64,000 bases of DNA, taken from Bacteroides faecium (lineage in GTDB: Bacteria; Bacteroidota; Bacteroidia; Bacteroidales; Bacteroidaceae). A program made the translations under genes and the position numbers. The stretch covers positions 3,782,001 through 3,846,000 of the forward strand of contig NZ_CP050831.1 of the NCBI RefSeq assembly GCF_012113595.1, read 5' to 3'. The notes under the pieces are model-generated. The model saw only the letters and a list, made by a program, of their open reading frames with translations. It did not search any database and was not told where the DNA came from. Below, one piece after another: positions 16,540 to 26,535 of this stretch (position 1 is the stretch's first letter; the number at the start of each line of letters is the position of its first letter).

Positions 16540-17346
16540 ATGAATATGAAAATCTGTAGAGTTTCTTTCCTTTTTATGCTATTGGCATGTGTTTTGGGTG
16601 GGATGACTTCTTGTGTGTCATCCAAAAAAATGCTTTATCTGCAAGGCGCTGATAAACTGCATGAGAATCCACAGAAAATAGAAAGTAATTATGAATTGCG
16701 TATCAAACCGGATGACCAGCTTTTGATTACGATTAACAGTAAGGCTCCGGAGCTATTGACTCCTTTCGCGAACAGTCAGGTATTAGGTTCAAGTTCGTCT
16801 ACGAATACCCAGGAAAGTACCGGCCTTTTAGTCAGCCAAAGTGGAAAAATAGAAATTCCAGTTCTAGGTGAGATGCAGGCAGCAGGGTTGACACGCCAGG
16901 AATTGGCGGATGCGATTAAAAACAAGCTTGTCGAAGGTGAGTATATCAAGGATCCTACCGTATTAGTACGCTTTAAAGGTGCAAAAATAGTAGTGCTTGG
17001 TGAAGTGGGCAGTCCCGGAGTAAAAGACTTGCCTGGTGAACGTGTTACCATACTCGAAGCTATCGGATTGGCAGGTGATTTACCGCCGACAGCCCATCGG
17101 GAGAATATTCTGGTTATCCGGGAGGAAAATGGTGAACGTAAGAGTTATAGCGTCGATCTTACTTCGGGAGAAGATATCTTGAACTCCCCTGTTTTTTATC
17201 TTCAGCAGAATGATGTGGTCTATGTGGAACCCAACAAGGCTATTAATGTGAAAGGAAGTTCCTCACTTACCTATCTGTCTGCCGGTAGTAGTATTATCGG
17301 CGTATTAGCTTCTATATTATCATTAGTATTTATTCTTACGAAATAA
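16540..17346 (+). CDS. Wza-type capsular polysaccharide export lipoprotein
   Basis: 268 residues. A lipoprotein signal ends MTSC (Cys25). The polysaccharide-export domain (about 50-150, YELRIKPDDQLLITI and GKIEIPVLGEMQAAG) is followed by a SLBB-like domain (about 150-215, KIVVLGEVGSPGVKDLPG). The C-terminus is a hydrophobic segment (IIGVLASILSLVFIL). It probably forms the outer-membrane capsule channel together with the Wzc protein encoded 4 bp later. Confidence 0.94.
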   Translation: MNMKICRVSFLFMLLACVLGGMTSCVSSKKMLYLQGADKLHENPQKIESNYELRIKPDDQLLITINSKAPELLTPFANSQVLGSSSSTNTQESTGLLVSQSGKIEIPVLGEMQAAGLTRQELADAIKNKLVEGEYIKDPTVLVRFKGAKIVVLGEVGSPGVKDLPGERVTILEAIGLAGDLPPTAHRENILVIREENGERKSYSVDLTSGEDILNSPVFYLQQNDVVYVEPNKAINVKGSSSLTYLSAGSSIIGVLASILSLVFILTK

Positions 17347-17350
17347 TAAG

Positions 17351-19675
17351 ATGGAATATACACAGGAAAATAATGAGAAAACAGTCAAGGAAAGCGGATT
17401 CAATATTAACTTGCGTGATATTGTAGAATTAATCATAGCTAATTGGTACTGGTTTGCTCTTTCAGTGTTTATTTGTTTGAGTGTCGCTTATCTATATACC
17501 CGTACCTTAGTCCCCGTTTATCAACGTCAGGCTGTAATGTTGGTAAAGACGGGAGGAAAGAATGCAAATTCCGACATTTCGGCTATGTTGGAGTTGCAAG
17601 GCGGAATTACCGGTAGTGGTGTTGAAAATGAAATGTTTATACTCCGTTCCCATCAACTGGTACGAGAGGTTGTCAATCGGCTGCATTTAGATGTGTCATA
17701 TGAGAAAGATGGCTTTTTCCGTAATACATCTTTATATGCGGAATCTCCGGTTGAAGTAAATTTCATAGATCCGTATCATGCTTATTACCATACGAAAGTT
17801 ACTCCATTGGATGTAAAGAATTACACCATTTTAGGTGAAAAATATGCTTATGGGGATACTATTCAGACAGAAGCGGGAAGAATAGTTGTGAATTTGAAAC
17901 CGGAAAATTTAAGTGCTTACATAGGTAAGCCTGTTTCGGTAACACGAATAAGCCCCGAAACAGCGGCAGCTATATATAAAGGTGGTATCTCGACTTCACT
18001 TGCAGGTAAAGGTACTACTATGGTGCAGATTACTTGCACCGGAGATAATATATCTCGTGCCGATGCGATCTTGAATGCCTTGATTAATGTTTATAATGAA
18101 ACCATCATCGAAGACAAGAACCGTATAGCGGTAAACACCGCCAAGTTTATAGATGAACGTATTGCGGTAATCGGTAAAGAATTGGGCGATGTAGAAGAAG
18201 AACTGACAGACTTCAAGCAGCGTAACCGGATTATAGGCTCGGAAGGAAACGGAACACAATTTCTTGCAGAAAGCAGCCGTATGAAAACAGAAACCCTTCA
18301 GATGGAAACGGAATTATCCATTGCCCAATCCATTAAAAGCTATTTATTGGATGCTACCCGAAACAATCAGTTAATACCTAACGTATCCGGTGTTGGAGAC
18401 GCAAGCGTTCAAAGTCAGATAACTGCATACAACGAACTGATGCTTCAACGCAACCATCTGTTAGCTGAATCCGGTGCGAAGAACCCGGTTGTGCAAACAA
18501 CAGATAAGAATTTGGCAGAAATGCGTACGGTAATTTCCGGCTCCATGGATAATTATATCAAAAATCTTCATCTGCGACTGGAAAAAGCTCGTGCGGTAGA
18601 ACGTCAGATTAACTCTGAAATTCAAGCTGTTCCGAAGCAGGAGAAGATGGCATTAAGCATTATCCGTCAGCAATCCATCAAAGAGGCATTATATACTTTC
18701 CTGTTAAATAAGCGTGAAGAAAACGCACTGCAACTGGCAGTAACGGAAGCAAATATCCGTGTGGTGGAATCTCCATTTGGTTCCAATGCTCCTATCGCTC
18801 CCCATCCTACTACTTTTTTGTTGGCAGCTTTTGTTGTAGGACTGGCTATTCCGTTGGGAATTCAAATACTAATCATGTTATGGAATACGTCCGTCCGCGG
18901 TAGAAAGGATATTGAAGATTATACAACAATTCCACTTTTGGGTGAGATCCCTTCTCGTAAAGAAGATATGGCAGACGATGCTATCGTGGTAGACGATAAG
19001 AAGAATGATCTTATTTCCGAATCGTTCCGTCTGCTTCGTGCCAATATAAACTTTGTAGCGAAAGATGTGCGTGTTCTCATGTTCACTTCTACTATGCCCG
19101 GAGAAGGAAAGTCGTTCGTATCCCGTAATCTGGCAGTGGCAATCGCAATTGCCGGGAAAAAAGTGGTATTGGTTGATACTGATATGCGTAAGAGAACGCA
19201 AAGTAAATTGGCGGGAATTAAACATAAAGACGGGTTGAGTACATACCTGTCAGGACAACATAATGATGTTGACAGCATTTTGGATAAAGGACTGATTCAT
19301 CCGTCTGTCGACTCCCTGTTTGTTGGTCCTATTCCGCCTAATCCTTCCGAACTATTGATGAGTGACCGGTTGGAGAAATTAATAGAGGAACTGAAGAAAC
19401 GCTATGACTATATCATATTGGATAATGTTCCGGCACAAGTCGTGGCAGATGCCGCCATTGTGAATCGTGTAGCGGAACTGACTTTGTATGTCATCCGTGA
19501 CGGACAGCTTGACCGACGCTATCTTCCGGAATTGGAACGACTGCACAAAGAAGGTAAGTTTAATCACTTGTGTATTGTATTGAATGACAGCCATATTGAA
19601 AAGAAAAAGTATGGGTACGGTTACGCGTATGGTTATGGCTACGGGTATGGTTATAAATATGGGGAATATAAATAA
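17351..19675 (+). CDS. Wzc-type chain-length regulator and tyrosine autokinase
   Basis: 774 residues. An N-terminal Wzz domain with a membrane segment near residues 33-52, a long coiled middle region (about 200-470), a second membrane segment near 490-510, then a BY-kinase domain: Walker A TMPGEGKSF near residue 580 and Walker A' VVLVDTDMRKR near 605. The C-terminal tail is a tyrosine cluster with alternating Tyr and Gly (last 21 residues), the expected autophosphorylation tail. It works with Wza and the polymerase to set chain length and drive export across the envelope. It is tightly coupled with neighbours (4 bp and 5 bp gaps). Confidence 0.96.
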   Translation: MEYTQENNEKTVKESGFNINLRDIVELIIANWYWFALSVFICLSVAYLYTRTLVPVYQRQAVMLVKTGGKNANSDISAMLELQGGITGSGVENEMFILRSHQLVREVVNRLHLDVSYEKDGFFRNTSLYAESPVEVNFIDPYHAYYHTKVTPLDVKNYTILGEKYAYGDTIQTEAGRIVVNLKPENLSAYIGKPVSVTRISPETAAAIYKGGISTSLAGKGTTMVQITCTGDNISRADAILNALINVYNETIIEDKNRIAVNTAKFIDERIAVIGKELGDVEEELTDFKQRNRIIGSEGNGTQFLAESSRMKTETLQMETELSIAQSIKSYLLDATRNNQLIPNVSGVGDASVQSQITAYNELMLQRNHLLAESGAKNPVVQTTDKNLAEMRTVISGSMDNYIKNLHLRLEKARAVERQINSEIQAVPKQEKMALSIIRQQSIKEALYTFLLNKREENALQLAVTEANIRVVESPFGSNAPIAPHPTTFLLAAFVVGLAIPLGIQILIMLWNTSVRGRKDIEDYTTIPLLGEIPSRKEDMADDAIVVDDKKNDLISESFRLLRANINFVAKDVRVLMFTSTMPGEGKSFVSRNLAVAIAIAGKKVVLVDTDMRKRTQSKLAGIKHKDGLSTYLSGQHNDVDSILDKGLIHPSVDSLFVGPIPPNPSELLMSDRLEKLIEELKKRYDYIILDNVPAQVVADAAIVNRVAELTLYVIRDGQLDRRYLPELERLHKEGKFNHLCIVLNDSHIEKKKYGYGYAYGYGYGYGYKYGEYK

Positions 19676-19680
19676 TAGAG

Positions 19681-21612
19681 ATGAAACAAAATTTGGACAA
19701 ATTTATCCGGTATATAAGCAGGACTTATTTTAGTTACTGGATAATATGGGGAATTGACTTAGTCATTTCGGTGACTTCCACCTGTTTCACTTATTGGTGG
19801 ATACATTATCTTACGCGTACATTACTGAATGGTTGGGGAATGATTCAGGTCGGGGCTTTAGCAGCTGTTGCTACTACGTTAGCTTCCTATCTGTTTCACA
19901 CATACCGTAATACGGTTCGTTACTCTCAACTACGCTGTTTATGGCCGCTCATTTGTAGTTCATTGTTTAAGATGGTATGTATAGGAATTGCTGTCTTTAC
20001 CTTCCTGACTTCTGTCGGCTTATCGGTCAATCAGAAACTTCTGTTTATACTATTCGATGGGATGTTGACCGTAATAGCGTTTGCCACTTCCCGAATGGTC
20101 ATGATTATGATCTATGAAACCTTGATAGAGATGATGAATAAGGAGAATATGCGAATTCTGATTTATGGTACAGATGATAAAAGTGTAGCATTAAAACCCC
20201 GTTTGTTACATAGTTCTCATTATAAGGTAGTAGGTTTTTATTGCTATGGTACGATCTATAAGCATCGTCGACTGGCGGAATTGCCTATCTATTATTTTAC
20301 AAACGAGCGGGATTTTCAGCAACTAGTCCATAAACGTCATATTCAAGGTATCCTGTTTGCTCATAATGAGTCGACCCGGGCAGAAGAGACCCGTTTGCTT
20401 CAATACTGCAAGGATAACCATATAAAGACACTCATTGCTCCTTCTATCAGTGAAGCTGATGAAGACGGGAATTTTCATCAATGGGTACGTCCGGTAAAAA
20501 TCGAAGATTTACTAGGACGCCCTGAAATTAATATTAATATGAGTGAGGTCGCAGATGAATTCAGTGGAAAGGTGGTCATGGTTACAGGAGCTGCCGGTAG
20601 TATCGGTAGTGAATTATGCCGCCAACTGGCGCAGATGAATATCAGTAAACTGATTATGTTTGATTCTGCCGAGACTCCTTTGCATAACATTCGTCTTGAA
20701 TGTGAACGAAAGTACCCTAACCTTGATTTTGTTCCGGTGATAGGAGATGTCCGTGTGATAGACCGTCTGCGTATGGTGTTTGAAACTTATCATCCTCAAA
20801 TCATTTTCCATGCAGCAGCCTATAAGCATGTTCCGTTGATGGAAGAAAATCCTTGTGAAGCTGTATTGGTGAATGTTACAGGTAGTCGTCAGGTAGCGGA
20901 TATGGCAGTGAAGTATGGTGCAGAGAAGATGGTAATGGTTTCCACGGACAAGGCTGTCAATCCTACCAATGTGATGGGGTGTTCCAAACGACTGGCGGAA
21001 ATCTATGTACAGAGTTTGAGTTATGCAATTAAAGAAGGTAAGATAGAGGGTAAAACCAAATTTATCACTACCCGTTTCGGCAATGTCCTAGGCAGTAATG
21101 GTTCGGTGATTCCCCGTTTCAAGGAACAAATAGAAAATGGCGGTCCCGTCACAGTGACACATCCCGATATCATACGCTATTTTATGACTATCCCTGAGGC
21201 GTGTCGCTTGGTGATGGAAGCAGCTACTATGGGGAAAGGTAATGAAATCTTTGTGTTCGAGATGGGCAAACCTGTGAAGATTGTGGACTTGGCTACTCGT
21301 ATGATAGAACTGGCGGGATATAAGCCGGGAGAAGATATTGAAATCCAATTTACAGGTCTTCGTCCGGGAGAGAAATTGTATGAGGAAGTTTTGAGTAACG
21401 AGGAGAATACTATTCCTACCCATCATAAGAAGATAAAGATAGCTAAGGTTCGGAGATATGAGTATGAAGATATATTAACTACTTATGATGAGTTTGAGAA
21501 ACTTTCTCGGACAGTGCAGATTATAGAAACTGTGAAATTAATGAAGCGGATAGTGCCGGAATTTATATCTAAAAATTCACGGTTTGTAGAGTTAGATTAT
21601 ATACACAAATAA
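19681..21612 (+). CDS. CapD/FlaA1-type nucleotide-sugar 4,6-dehydratase, membrane-bound
   Basis: 643 residues. Four hydrophobic segments fill the first 160 residues, then a CoA-binding-like Rossmann region and a second NAD(P)-binding Rossmann domain with VTGAAGSIGSELC near residue 300. Downstream are the SDR-like Ser-Thr-Asp motif VMVSTDKAVNP and RFGNVLGSNGSVIPRF. Members convert UDP-GlcNAc to a 4-keto-6-deoxy sugar. The WcfR-like aminotransferase at the end of the locus could add the 4-amino group. This is the last gene of the conserved 5' module, and the following DNA is more AT-rich. Confidence 0.93.
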   Translation: MKQNLDKFIRYISRTYFSYWIIWGIDLVISVTSTCFTYWWIHYLTRTLLNGWGMIQVGALAAVATTLASYLFHTYRNTVRYSQLRCLWPLICSSLFKMVCIGIAVFTFLTSVGLSVNQKLLFILFDGMLTVIAFATSRMVMIMIYETLIEMMNKENMRILIYGTDDKSVALKPRLLHSSHYKVVGFYCYGTIYKHRRLAELPIYYFTNERDFQQLVHKRHIQGILFAHNESTRAEETRLLQYCKDNHIKTLIAPSISEADEDGNFHQWVRPVKIEDLLGRPEININMSEVADEFSGKVVMVTGAAGSIGSELCRQLAQMNISKLIMFDSAETPLHNIRLECERKYPNLDFVPVIGDVRVIDRLRMVFETYHPQIIFHAAAYKHVPLMEENPCEAVLVNVTGSRQVADMAVKYGAEKMVMVSTDKAVNPTNVMGCSKRLAEIYVQSLSYAIKEGKIEGKTKFITTRFGNVLGSNGSVIPRFKEQIENGGPVTVTHPDIIRYFMTIPEACRLVMEAATMGKGNEIFVFEMGKPVKIVDLATRMIELAGYKPGEDIEIQFTGLRPGEKLYEEVLSNEENTIPTHHKKIKIAKVRRYEYEDILTTYDEFEKLSRTVQIIETVKLMKRIVPEFISKNSRFVELDYIHK

Positions 21613-21619
21613 AAGAGGG

Positions 21620-21791
21620 ATGAGATTTTCAAATATTGAGTTGTTGTGTATTGTTTCGATGGTTATGGTGTTAGCTATTCATGCGAACTTTGCGACCATA
21701 TGGGATACCAAATAAGGACATGTTGTGTATGTTACATATCTCCCCTTTGGCATGGGTGAATAAAAGGTTGAAGAATATATTGAAATTATAA
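21620..21791 (+). pseudogene. Remnant of an acyltransferase-3 gene
   Basis: ATG at 21620 opens a short frame that reads RFSNIELLCIVSMVMVLAIH, the typical start of family-3 membrane acyltransferases, but stops at 21713-21715. A second piece in another frame (HISPLAWVNKRLKNILKL, ending at the stop 21789-21791) looks like the extreme C-terminus of such a protein. Both ends survive with the middle deleted. The rest of the 327-bp gap up to the flippase start shows nothing recognised. Confidence 0.65.
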
Positions 21792-21939
21792 AGGTACTAA
21801 TTTAGAATGTTTTATCCACGTATGATGAATTAAAGTTCTGTGTAAATTAGAGAGATGGTGTGATTAATGAAGCAGACAATATCGTAATTAGGGTTTATTC
21901 TAATAAAGAAAAGTGCTTATAGTTATATTGAATTACTAT

Positions 21940-23445
21940 ATGGAAGAAAATCTAAGAAAGAAAACATTTTATGGTGTACTATGGAGTTATGTGAATAAGT
22001 TCACTACACAATTATTAAGTATAGTGCCCGCAATGATATTGACAAGGCTATTATCTCCGTCAGAATACGGATTAATAGCTATGGCAGCTATTTTTACAAA
22101 TGTTGCATATCAATTAGCAGATGGCGGATTTGGAAATGCTCTTGTACAAAAGAAAGATGCAGATTCTTTGGATTATTGCAGTGTATTTTATTTTAATTTA
22201 TTTATATGTGGGGTTATTTACGTTTTGCTGTACTTTCTAGCACCGTTATGTGCTGAATTTTTTAATGAGGTACGGTTGATTTCAATTATACGTATATCTT
22301 CGTTAGGGGTAATTTTTTTAGCCTTTGGGCAAGTTCAAGGCATCATATTTAAAAAGAATATAGAATATAAGAAAATGACTATCCGTAATTTTGTTACCCA
22401 ATTAGTAGCATTTGTTGTAGCTGTTCTTTTAGCTGTTTATGGCTATGGGGTTTGGGCTTTAGTTTTTCAAGGGCTAATACAAACATTTATGGGAAGTTGT
22501 TTGAACTGGTTGATTTCAGATTGGAAACCCACTTTCAGTTTTTCACTTGCTAGATTAAAAGTTTTATTCAGATTTGGTTCAAAGACTTTATTGTCGAGTA
22601 TGCTTGACTATGGATTTAATAAAATATATGATATAGTAATTGGACGTAAATATTCTGCTGCCAATTTGGCATTGTACAATCGTGCATATTCAACTTCTGG
22701 TATTTTTAAGGATACTTTTTTTAATGTTTTTAGTGGTGTGACATTTCCTGTTTTCGTGAGAATGCAAGACGATAATGAACGATTAATTCTAAATATAAGG
22801 CGTTTCTTAATTATTGTTTCAATGATTATTTTTACTGTAATGTTAGCATTATTTGTATTAGCTGAGCCTTTGTTTCGTTTCTTGTATTCAACGAAGTGGG
22901 ATAGTGCTATTCCTTTTTTCAGAATAGCATGTTTGGCATCTTTATTATTACCTATAGTTTCAATACTAGAATCAGTTTTATTAGCTAAAGGACAGTCTGG
23001 TAAATTTCTATTTATTTCTATAGTACGTAAGGTGTTTGTTATTGCAGTCCTTGGAATTACATGGCAATTTGGTATTGAATGGATGATGTATGGGCAAATA
23101 ATAGTGAGTGTCTGTGAATTGTTTTTGTATTCTCATTTTATTAATAAGTTAGTGAAATATTCATTTTTGTCTTTGATTAAAGATTTAATTCCATATATAT
23201 TGGTTGCAATATTTATAGTATTGGGAGCTAGTTTAGAGGATTTTGTTCTAAAGAATATTTTGAGTCTTACAACATTAGCAATTTGGTTGAAATCAATTTT
23301 ACGGTTATTATTGGGAGGAATAATAGTTTTAGTGCTTTTTGTTTGGGTAAATAAGCGACTAAAACTAAAGGGATATAGTGAATTGTTACAATTTATTGCA
23401 GACTCTATTGGAAATAATAAAATAATAACTTTTTTACAACCATAA
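21940..23445 (+). CDS. Wzx-type polysaccharide flippase
   Basis: 501 residues from ATG 21940. An in-frame GTG at 21913 would add nine residues, but the family usually begins at this MEENLRKKTFYG-type sequence. There are about 12-14 hydrophobic segments and the polysaccharide-transporter motif TRLLSPSEYGLIAMA at residues 33-47. It should flip the undecaprenyl-linked repeat unit across the inner membrane. It is the first gene of the AT-rich variable part of the locus. The next gene starts 1 bp later. Confidence 0.93.
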   Translation: MEENLRKKTFYGVLWSYVNKFTTQLLSIVPAMILTRLLSPSEYGLIAMAAIFTNVAYQLADGGFGNALVQKKDADSLDYCSVFYFNLFICGVIYVLLYFLAPLCAEFFNEVRLISIIRISSLGVIFLAFGQVQGIIFKKNIEYKKMTIRNFVTQLVAFVVAVLLAVYGYGVWALVFQGLIQTFMGSCLNWLISDWKPTFSFSLARLKVLFRFGSKTLLSSMLDYGFNKIYDIVIGRKYSAANLALYNRAYSTSGIFKDTFFNVFSGVTFPVFVRMQDDNERLILNIRRFLIIVSMIIFTVMLALFVLAEPLFRFLYSTKWDSAIPFFRIACLASLLLPIVSILESVLLAKGQSGKFLFISIVRKVFVIAVLGITWQFGIEWMMYGQIIVSVCELFLYSHFINKLVKYSFLSLIKDLIPYILVAIFIVLGASLEDFVLKNILSLTTLAIWLKSILRLLLGGIIVLVLFVWVNKRLKLKGYSELLQFIADSIGNNKIITFLQP

Positions 23446-23446
23446 T

Positions 23447-24337
23447 ATGAAACAGAGATTACAAAACCGGGTGAATTATATTCTTTATTTTTTATTTCAT
23501 TATTTGTTCGAAAAAAAATTCAGGCAATTAAGAAATATCCATATTGAGAATAATGTGAATACCTTGATATATATATTGGAGAATCATGTTTCAGTTAGTC
23601 GATTTGGAGATGGAGAATTAAAATTATTGTCTGGTTGCGATACTGATTTTCAGAATGTAAACTTGAGAATGATTAATAAATTGCATGAGGTTCTACATTC
23701 AGATGAAGATAATCATATTGTATGTTTACCACATCCTTGGAAGTCTCTTTGTTCTTTCAAATATCAAGTTTTTGAATATTGGAGTTCATATTTGAATTGT
23801 AATTTAAATACAATCCTTCCGCTAATTGATATGAATAAAAAATACTATGATGCAAGTTTTACTAGATTCTATATAGATTACAGAAATGATTCTAATGCTC
23901 GAAAAGTATTTCCATTAATAAAAGAAATTTGGAATAAACAATCTATTTGCATTATAGAAGGAGAATATAGTCGTTTGGGGGTTGGAAATGATTTGTTTGA
24001 TAATGCTCAAGATATTGTTCGCATAATTTGTCCAGCAATAAATGCATTTGATGTCTATGACCAAATTATAAAGAAAGTCGTTACTTTATCTCGAGAGACA
24101 TTAATTTTAATAGCTTTAGGGATGACAGCTACATGTTTAGCTTATGATTTATCGAAAAAGGGGTATTGGGCAATAGATATAGGACACGTTGATATAGAAT
24201 ATGAGTGGTTCAGAATGAAAGCTACTTCTAGGGTTCCTGTATTAAATAAATACGTTGCAGAAAGTAGTGAGCGTTTTATTACTGATGATAGAATTGATAT
24301 TAAGTATGAATCTCAAATAATAGAAAAGATAATTTGA
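23447..24337 (+). CDS. GT-D fold (DUF1792-type) glycosyltransferase
   Basis: 296 residues. The motif SRFGDGELKLL (Arg52, Asp55, Glu57) is the signature of the GT-D glycosyltransferase fold first defined in streptococcal glycan enzymes. A second conserved stretch, LIALGMTATCLAYDLSKKGYWAIDIGH, is seen near 220-250. It is cytoplasmic with no membrane segment beyond a weak N-terminal patch. It overlaps the next gene by 4 bp. The donor sugar is unknown. Confidence 0.85.
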   Translation: MKQRLQNRVNYILYFLFHYLFEKKFRQLRNIHIENNVNTLIYILENHVSVSRFGDGELKLLSGCDTDFQNVNLRMINKLHEVLHSDEDNHIVCLPHPWKSLCSFKYQVFEYWSSYLNCNLNTILPLIDMNKKYYDASFTRFYIDYRNDSNARKVFPLIKEIWNKQSICIIEGEYSRLGVGNDLFDNAQDIVRIICPAINAFDVYDQIIKKVVTLSRETLILIALGMTATCLAYDLSKKGYWAIDIGHVDIEYEWFRMKATSRVPVLNKYVAESSERFITDDRIDIKYESQIIEKII

Positions 24338-25344
24338 ATATGACACCTATCGTTTCAATTATAATTCCGGTTTATAATGCAGCTCCATATTTATATGCAT
24401 GTTTAGATTCGGTACGTATGCAGTCTTGTAAAAATATAGAAGTTATTGTGATTAATGATTGCAGTACTGACAATTCTAGATATTTGATAGAGCAGTATAT
24501 AAAAGAATATAATGATGTTTCTATAAAATTATTGGATTTTCCTGTAAATCAAGGACAATCTGCTGCAAGAAATTGTGGATTAAAAAATGCTATAGGTAAA
24601 TATGTTTATTTATTGGATAGTGATGATGATATTGTTGTTAATTGTATAAATGATTTGGTGTATATTGCAGAGTCTGATAATTTATCTTTAGTGTTAGGGG
24701 AAAATTATATTGTTTCAAACGGAGAGAAGAAAATTGTAAGGGTGGATGTAGAAAAGGACAGATTGTATGGTAAAGAAATACTGGATACATTTACTCAGCG
24801 GAAATGGTATAATCAACCGTGGAATAAATTAGTCCGTAGAGATATAATAGAAAATAATGATTTATATTTTGCAGAAGGACATATTTTAGAGGATGAATTG
24901 TGGAGTTTTCAACTTGCTACTCGGATAAATTCAATGGGAATATTAAAAGAACCAACTTATAATTACTATGTACGTCAAGGGTCAACTTTAAATAGTGTGT
25001 TAAAAGAGAAAAAAAGATGGGATGAATTCTTATGTATAAATGCCCTCCTTAGAACGTATATTATTGATAATAATTTATCAGAAAATGATGGTGTGAGTAG
25101 ATATTTCTTAACTAATCTATTGGTGAATATTGATGGATTCCGAATTTGTGGTTCACTGAGTTATAATATTTTTAAAAATATTATAGATGTAAATTATGTT
25201 GATGTGTATCAACTTTATGTGCGCGGTTATTTATCAAAAAAAGAATGTTTTGCTTATTTATATTTTAATTTACCCAAAGTGATAGGATATCGTTTTTATT
25301 CGTTCTTATGTATTCTTTGGAGACTAAAAAAGAAACGAAAATGA
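24334..25344 (+). CDS. GT2 family glycosyltransferase
   Basis: 336 residues with a GT-A fold: VSIIIPVYNAAPYLYACLDS at residues 6-25, VINDCSTDNS, NQGQSAARNCGL and the metal-binding YLLDSDDDI near residue 95. The C-terminal third has no recognised motif. It overlaps both neighbours by 4 bp, so translation is coupled. It probably adds one sugar of the repeat unit. Linkage and donor are unknown. Confidence 0.93.
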   Translation: MNMTPIVSIIIPVYNAAPYLYACLDSVRMQSCKNIEVIVINDCSTDNSRYLIEQYIKEYNDVSIKLLDFPVNQGQSAARNCGLKNAIGKYVYLLDSDDDIVVNCINDLVYIAESDNLSLVLGENYIVSNGEKKIVRVDVEKDRLYGKEILDTFTQRKWYNQPWNKLVRRDIIENNDLYFAEGHILEDELWSFQLATRINSMGILKEPTYNYYVRQGSTLNSVLKEKKRWDEFLCINALLRTYIIDNNLSENDGVSRYFLTNLLVNIDGFRICGSLSYNIFKNIIDVNYVDVYQLYVRGYLSKKECFAYLYFNLPKVIGYRFYSFLCILWRLKKKRK

Positions 25345-26531
25345 AGAATGGCAATGAAAAAAAAAGTATTTTATTTTTATTGAGCTCAATGAATATTGGT
25401 GGGGTGGAAAAAGCTTTATTAGGGTTATTATCCATAATTCCAATTGAAAAATATGAAATACATTTGGCTTTGTTGAAAGAAGATGGTGGCTATTTAAGTT
25501 ATCTACCGAAAAATATTAATATACATCAGGTGCAATGTTATGATCAAAACAAAGAATTTATAAATGATCCTCCTTTAAAAGTAATCAAAGGATTAATACG
25601 TCAAGGAAAGCTATTAGATGCATGTGTGCATTTTCTGTTATATGTTTATTTTAGAGTAACATCTAACAGGTATTGGTTTTATCAGTATATAATGCGAAAG
25701 GAACCTATGTTGGATGGTAGATATGATTTAGCAGTTGCTTATGCAGGACCTTCTCAAATGATAGACTGGTATATTAATAAACGGGTAGATGCTTGTGTGA
25801 AGTGCGGCTGGATTCATTTTGATATTTCAAAATTTGGAATAGATAAAGGGATGACGAGACTACTATATAAAAATTATCAGAAAATTTTTATTGTATCAAA
25901 AACTGCAAAAAAAGTTTTTGACGGAGTCTTTCCCCAATTTAGTAATAAAACCGAGGTGTTTTATAATGTTTTGAATACTAGGCAAATAGGGACAATGGCC
26001 AATGAACATGATGGCTTTGAGGATAATTATAAGGGAGTACGTCTGTTAACGGTAGGCCGTTTATCAAAAGAAAAAGGTCAAGATATTGCTATTCATGCTT
26101 TGAAAATATTATTAGATAAAGGATATGACGTGAAGTGGTATTTTATAGGAGATGGTGAGTTGAAAGATGAATGTAGAAGCTTAGCTGTTTCGTTAAATAT
26201 CTCAGACTATATAGTTTTTCTTGGTACTAAGGTAAATCCATATCCATATATGAAAAAATGTGATATTTATGTTCAGCCATCAAGACATGAAGGTTATTGT
26301 ATAACGTTAGCTGAAGCTAGAGTTTTTACAAACCCTATTGTCGCAACTTGTTTTACTGGAGCAAAAGAACAATTAGATAAAAGAAGTAATAGTTTGATTG
26401 TGGAAATGTCGGCAGATGAGCTTGCAGGAGGGATTATAAAAGTACTTATGGGAACTGGAACAAATACTGTACAGGATGCTACTCCGTTTGAGGAAACAGA
26501 TGTTGATAACTTTTTGAGCCTATTGGTGTGA
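25341..26531 (+). CDS. GT4 family glycosyltransferase
   Basis: 396 residues from ATG 25341, which overlaps the previous stop as ATGA. A longer in-frame start at 25308 lies inside the previous gene. GT-B features: FLLSSMNIGGVEKALLGLL at the N-terminus, LLTVGRLSKEKGQDIAIHAL, FIGDGELKDEC, and the E-x7-E donor site RHEGYCITLAEA. Several paralogues with the same pattern occur in this locus. Confidence 0.92.
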   Translation: MKNGNEKKSILFLLSSMNIGGVEKALLGLLSIIPIEKYEIHLALLKEDGGYLSYLPKNINIHQVQCYDQNKEFINDPPLKVIKGLIRQGKLLDACVHFLLYVYFRVTSNRYWFYQYIMRKEPMLDGRYDLAVAYAGPSQMIDWYINKRVDACVKCGWIHFDISKFGIDKGMTRLLYKNYQKIFIVSKTAKKVFDGVFPQFSNKTEVFYNVLNTRQIGTMANEHDGFEDNYKGVRLLTVGRLSKEKGQDIAIHALKILLDKGYDVKWYFIGDGELKDECRSLAVSLNISDYIVFLGTKVNPYPYMKKCDIYVQPSRHEGYCITLAEARVFTNPIVATCFTGAKEQLDKRSNSLIVEMSADELAGGIIKVLMGTGTNTVQDATPFEETDVDNFLSLLV

Positions 26532-26535
26532 GATT

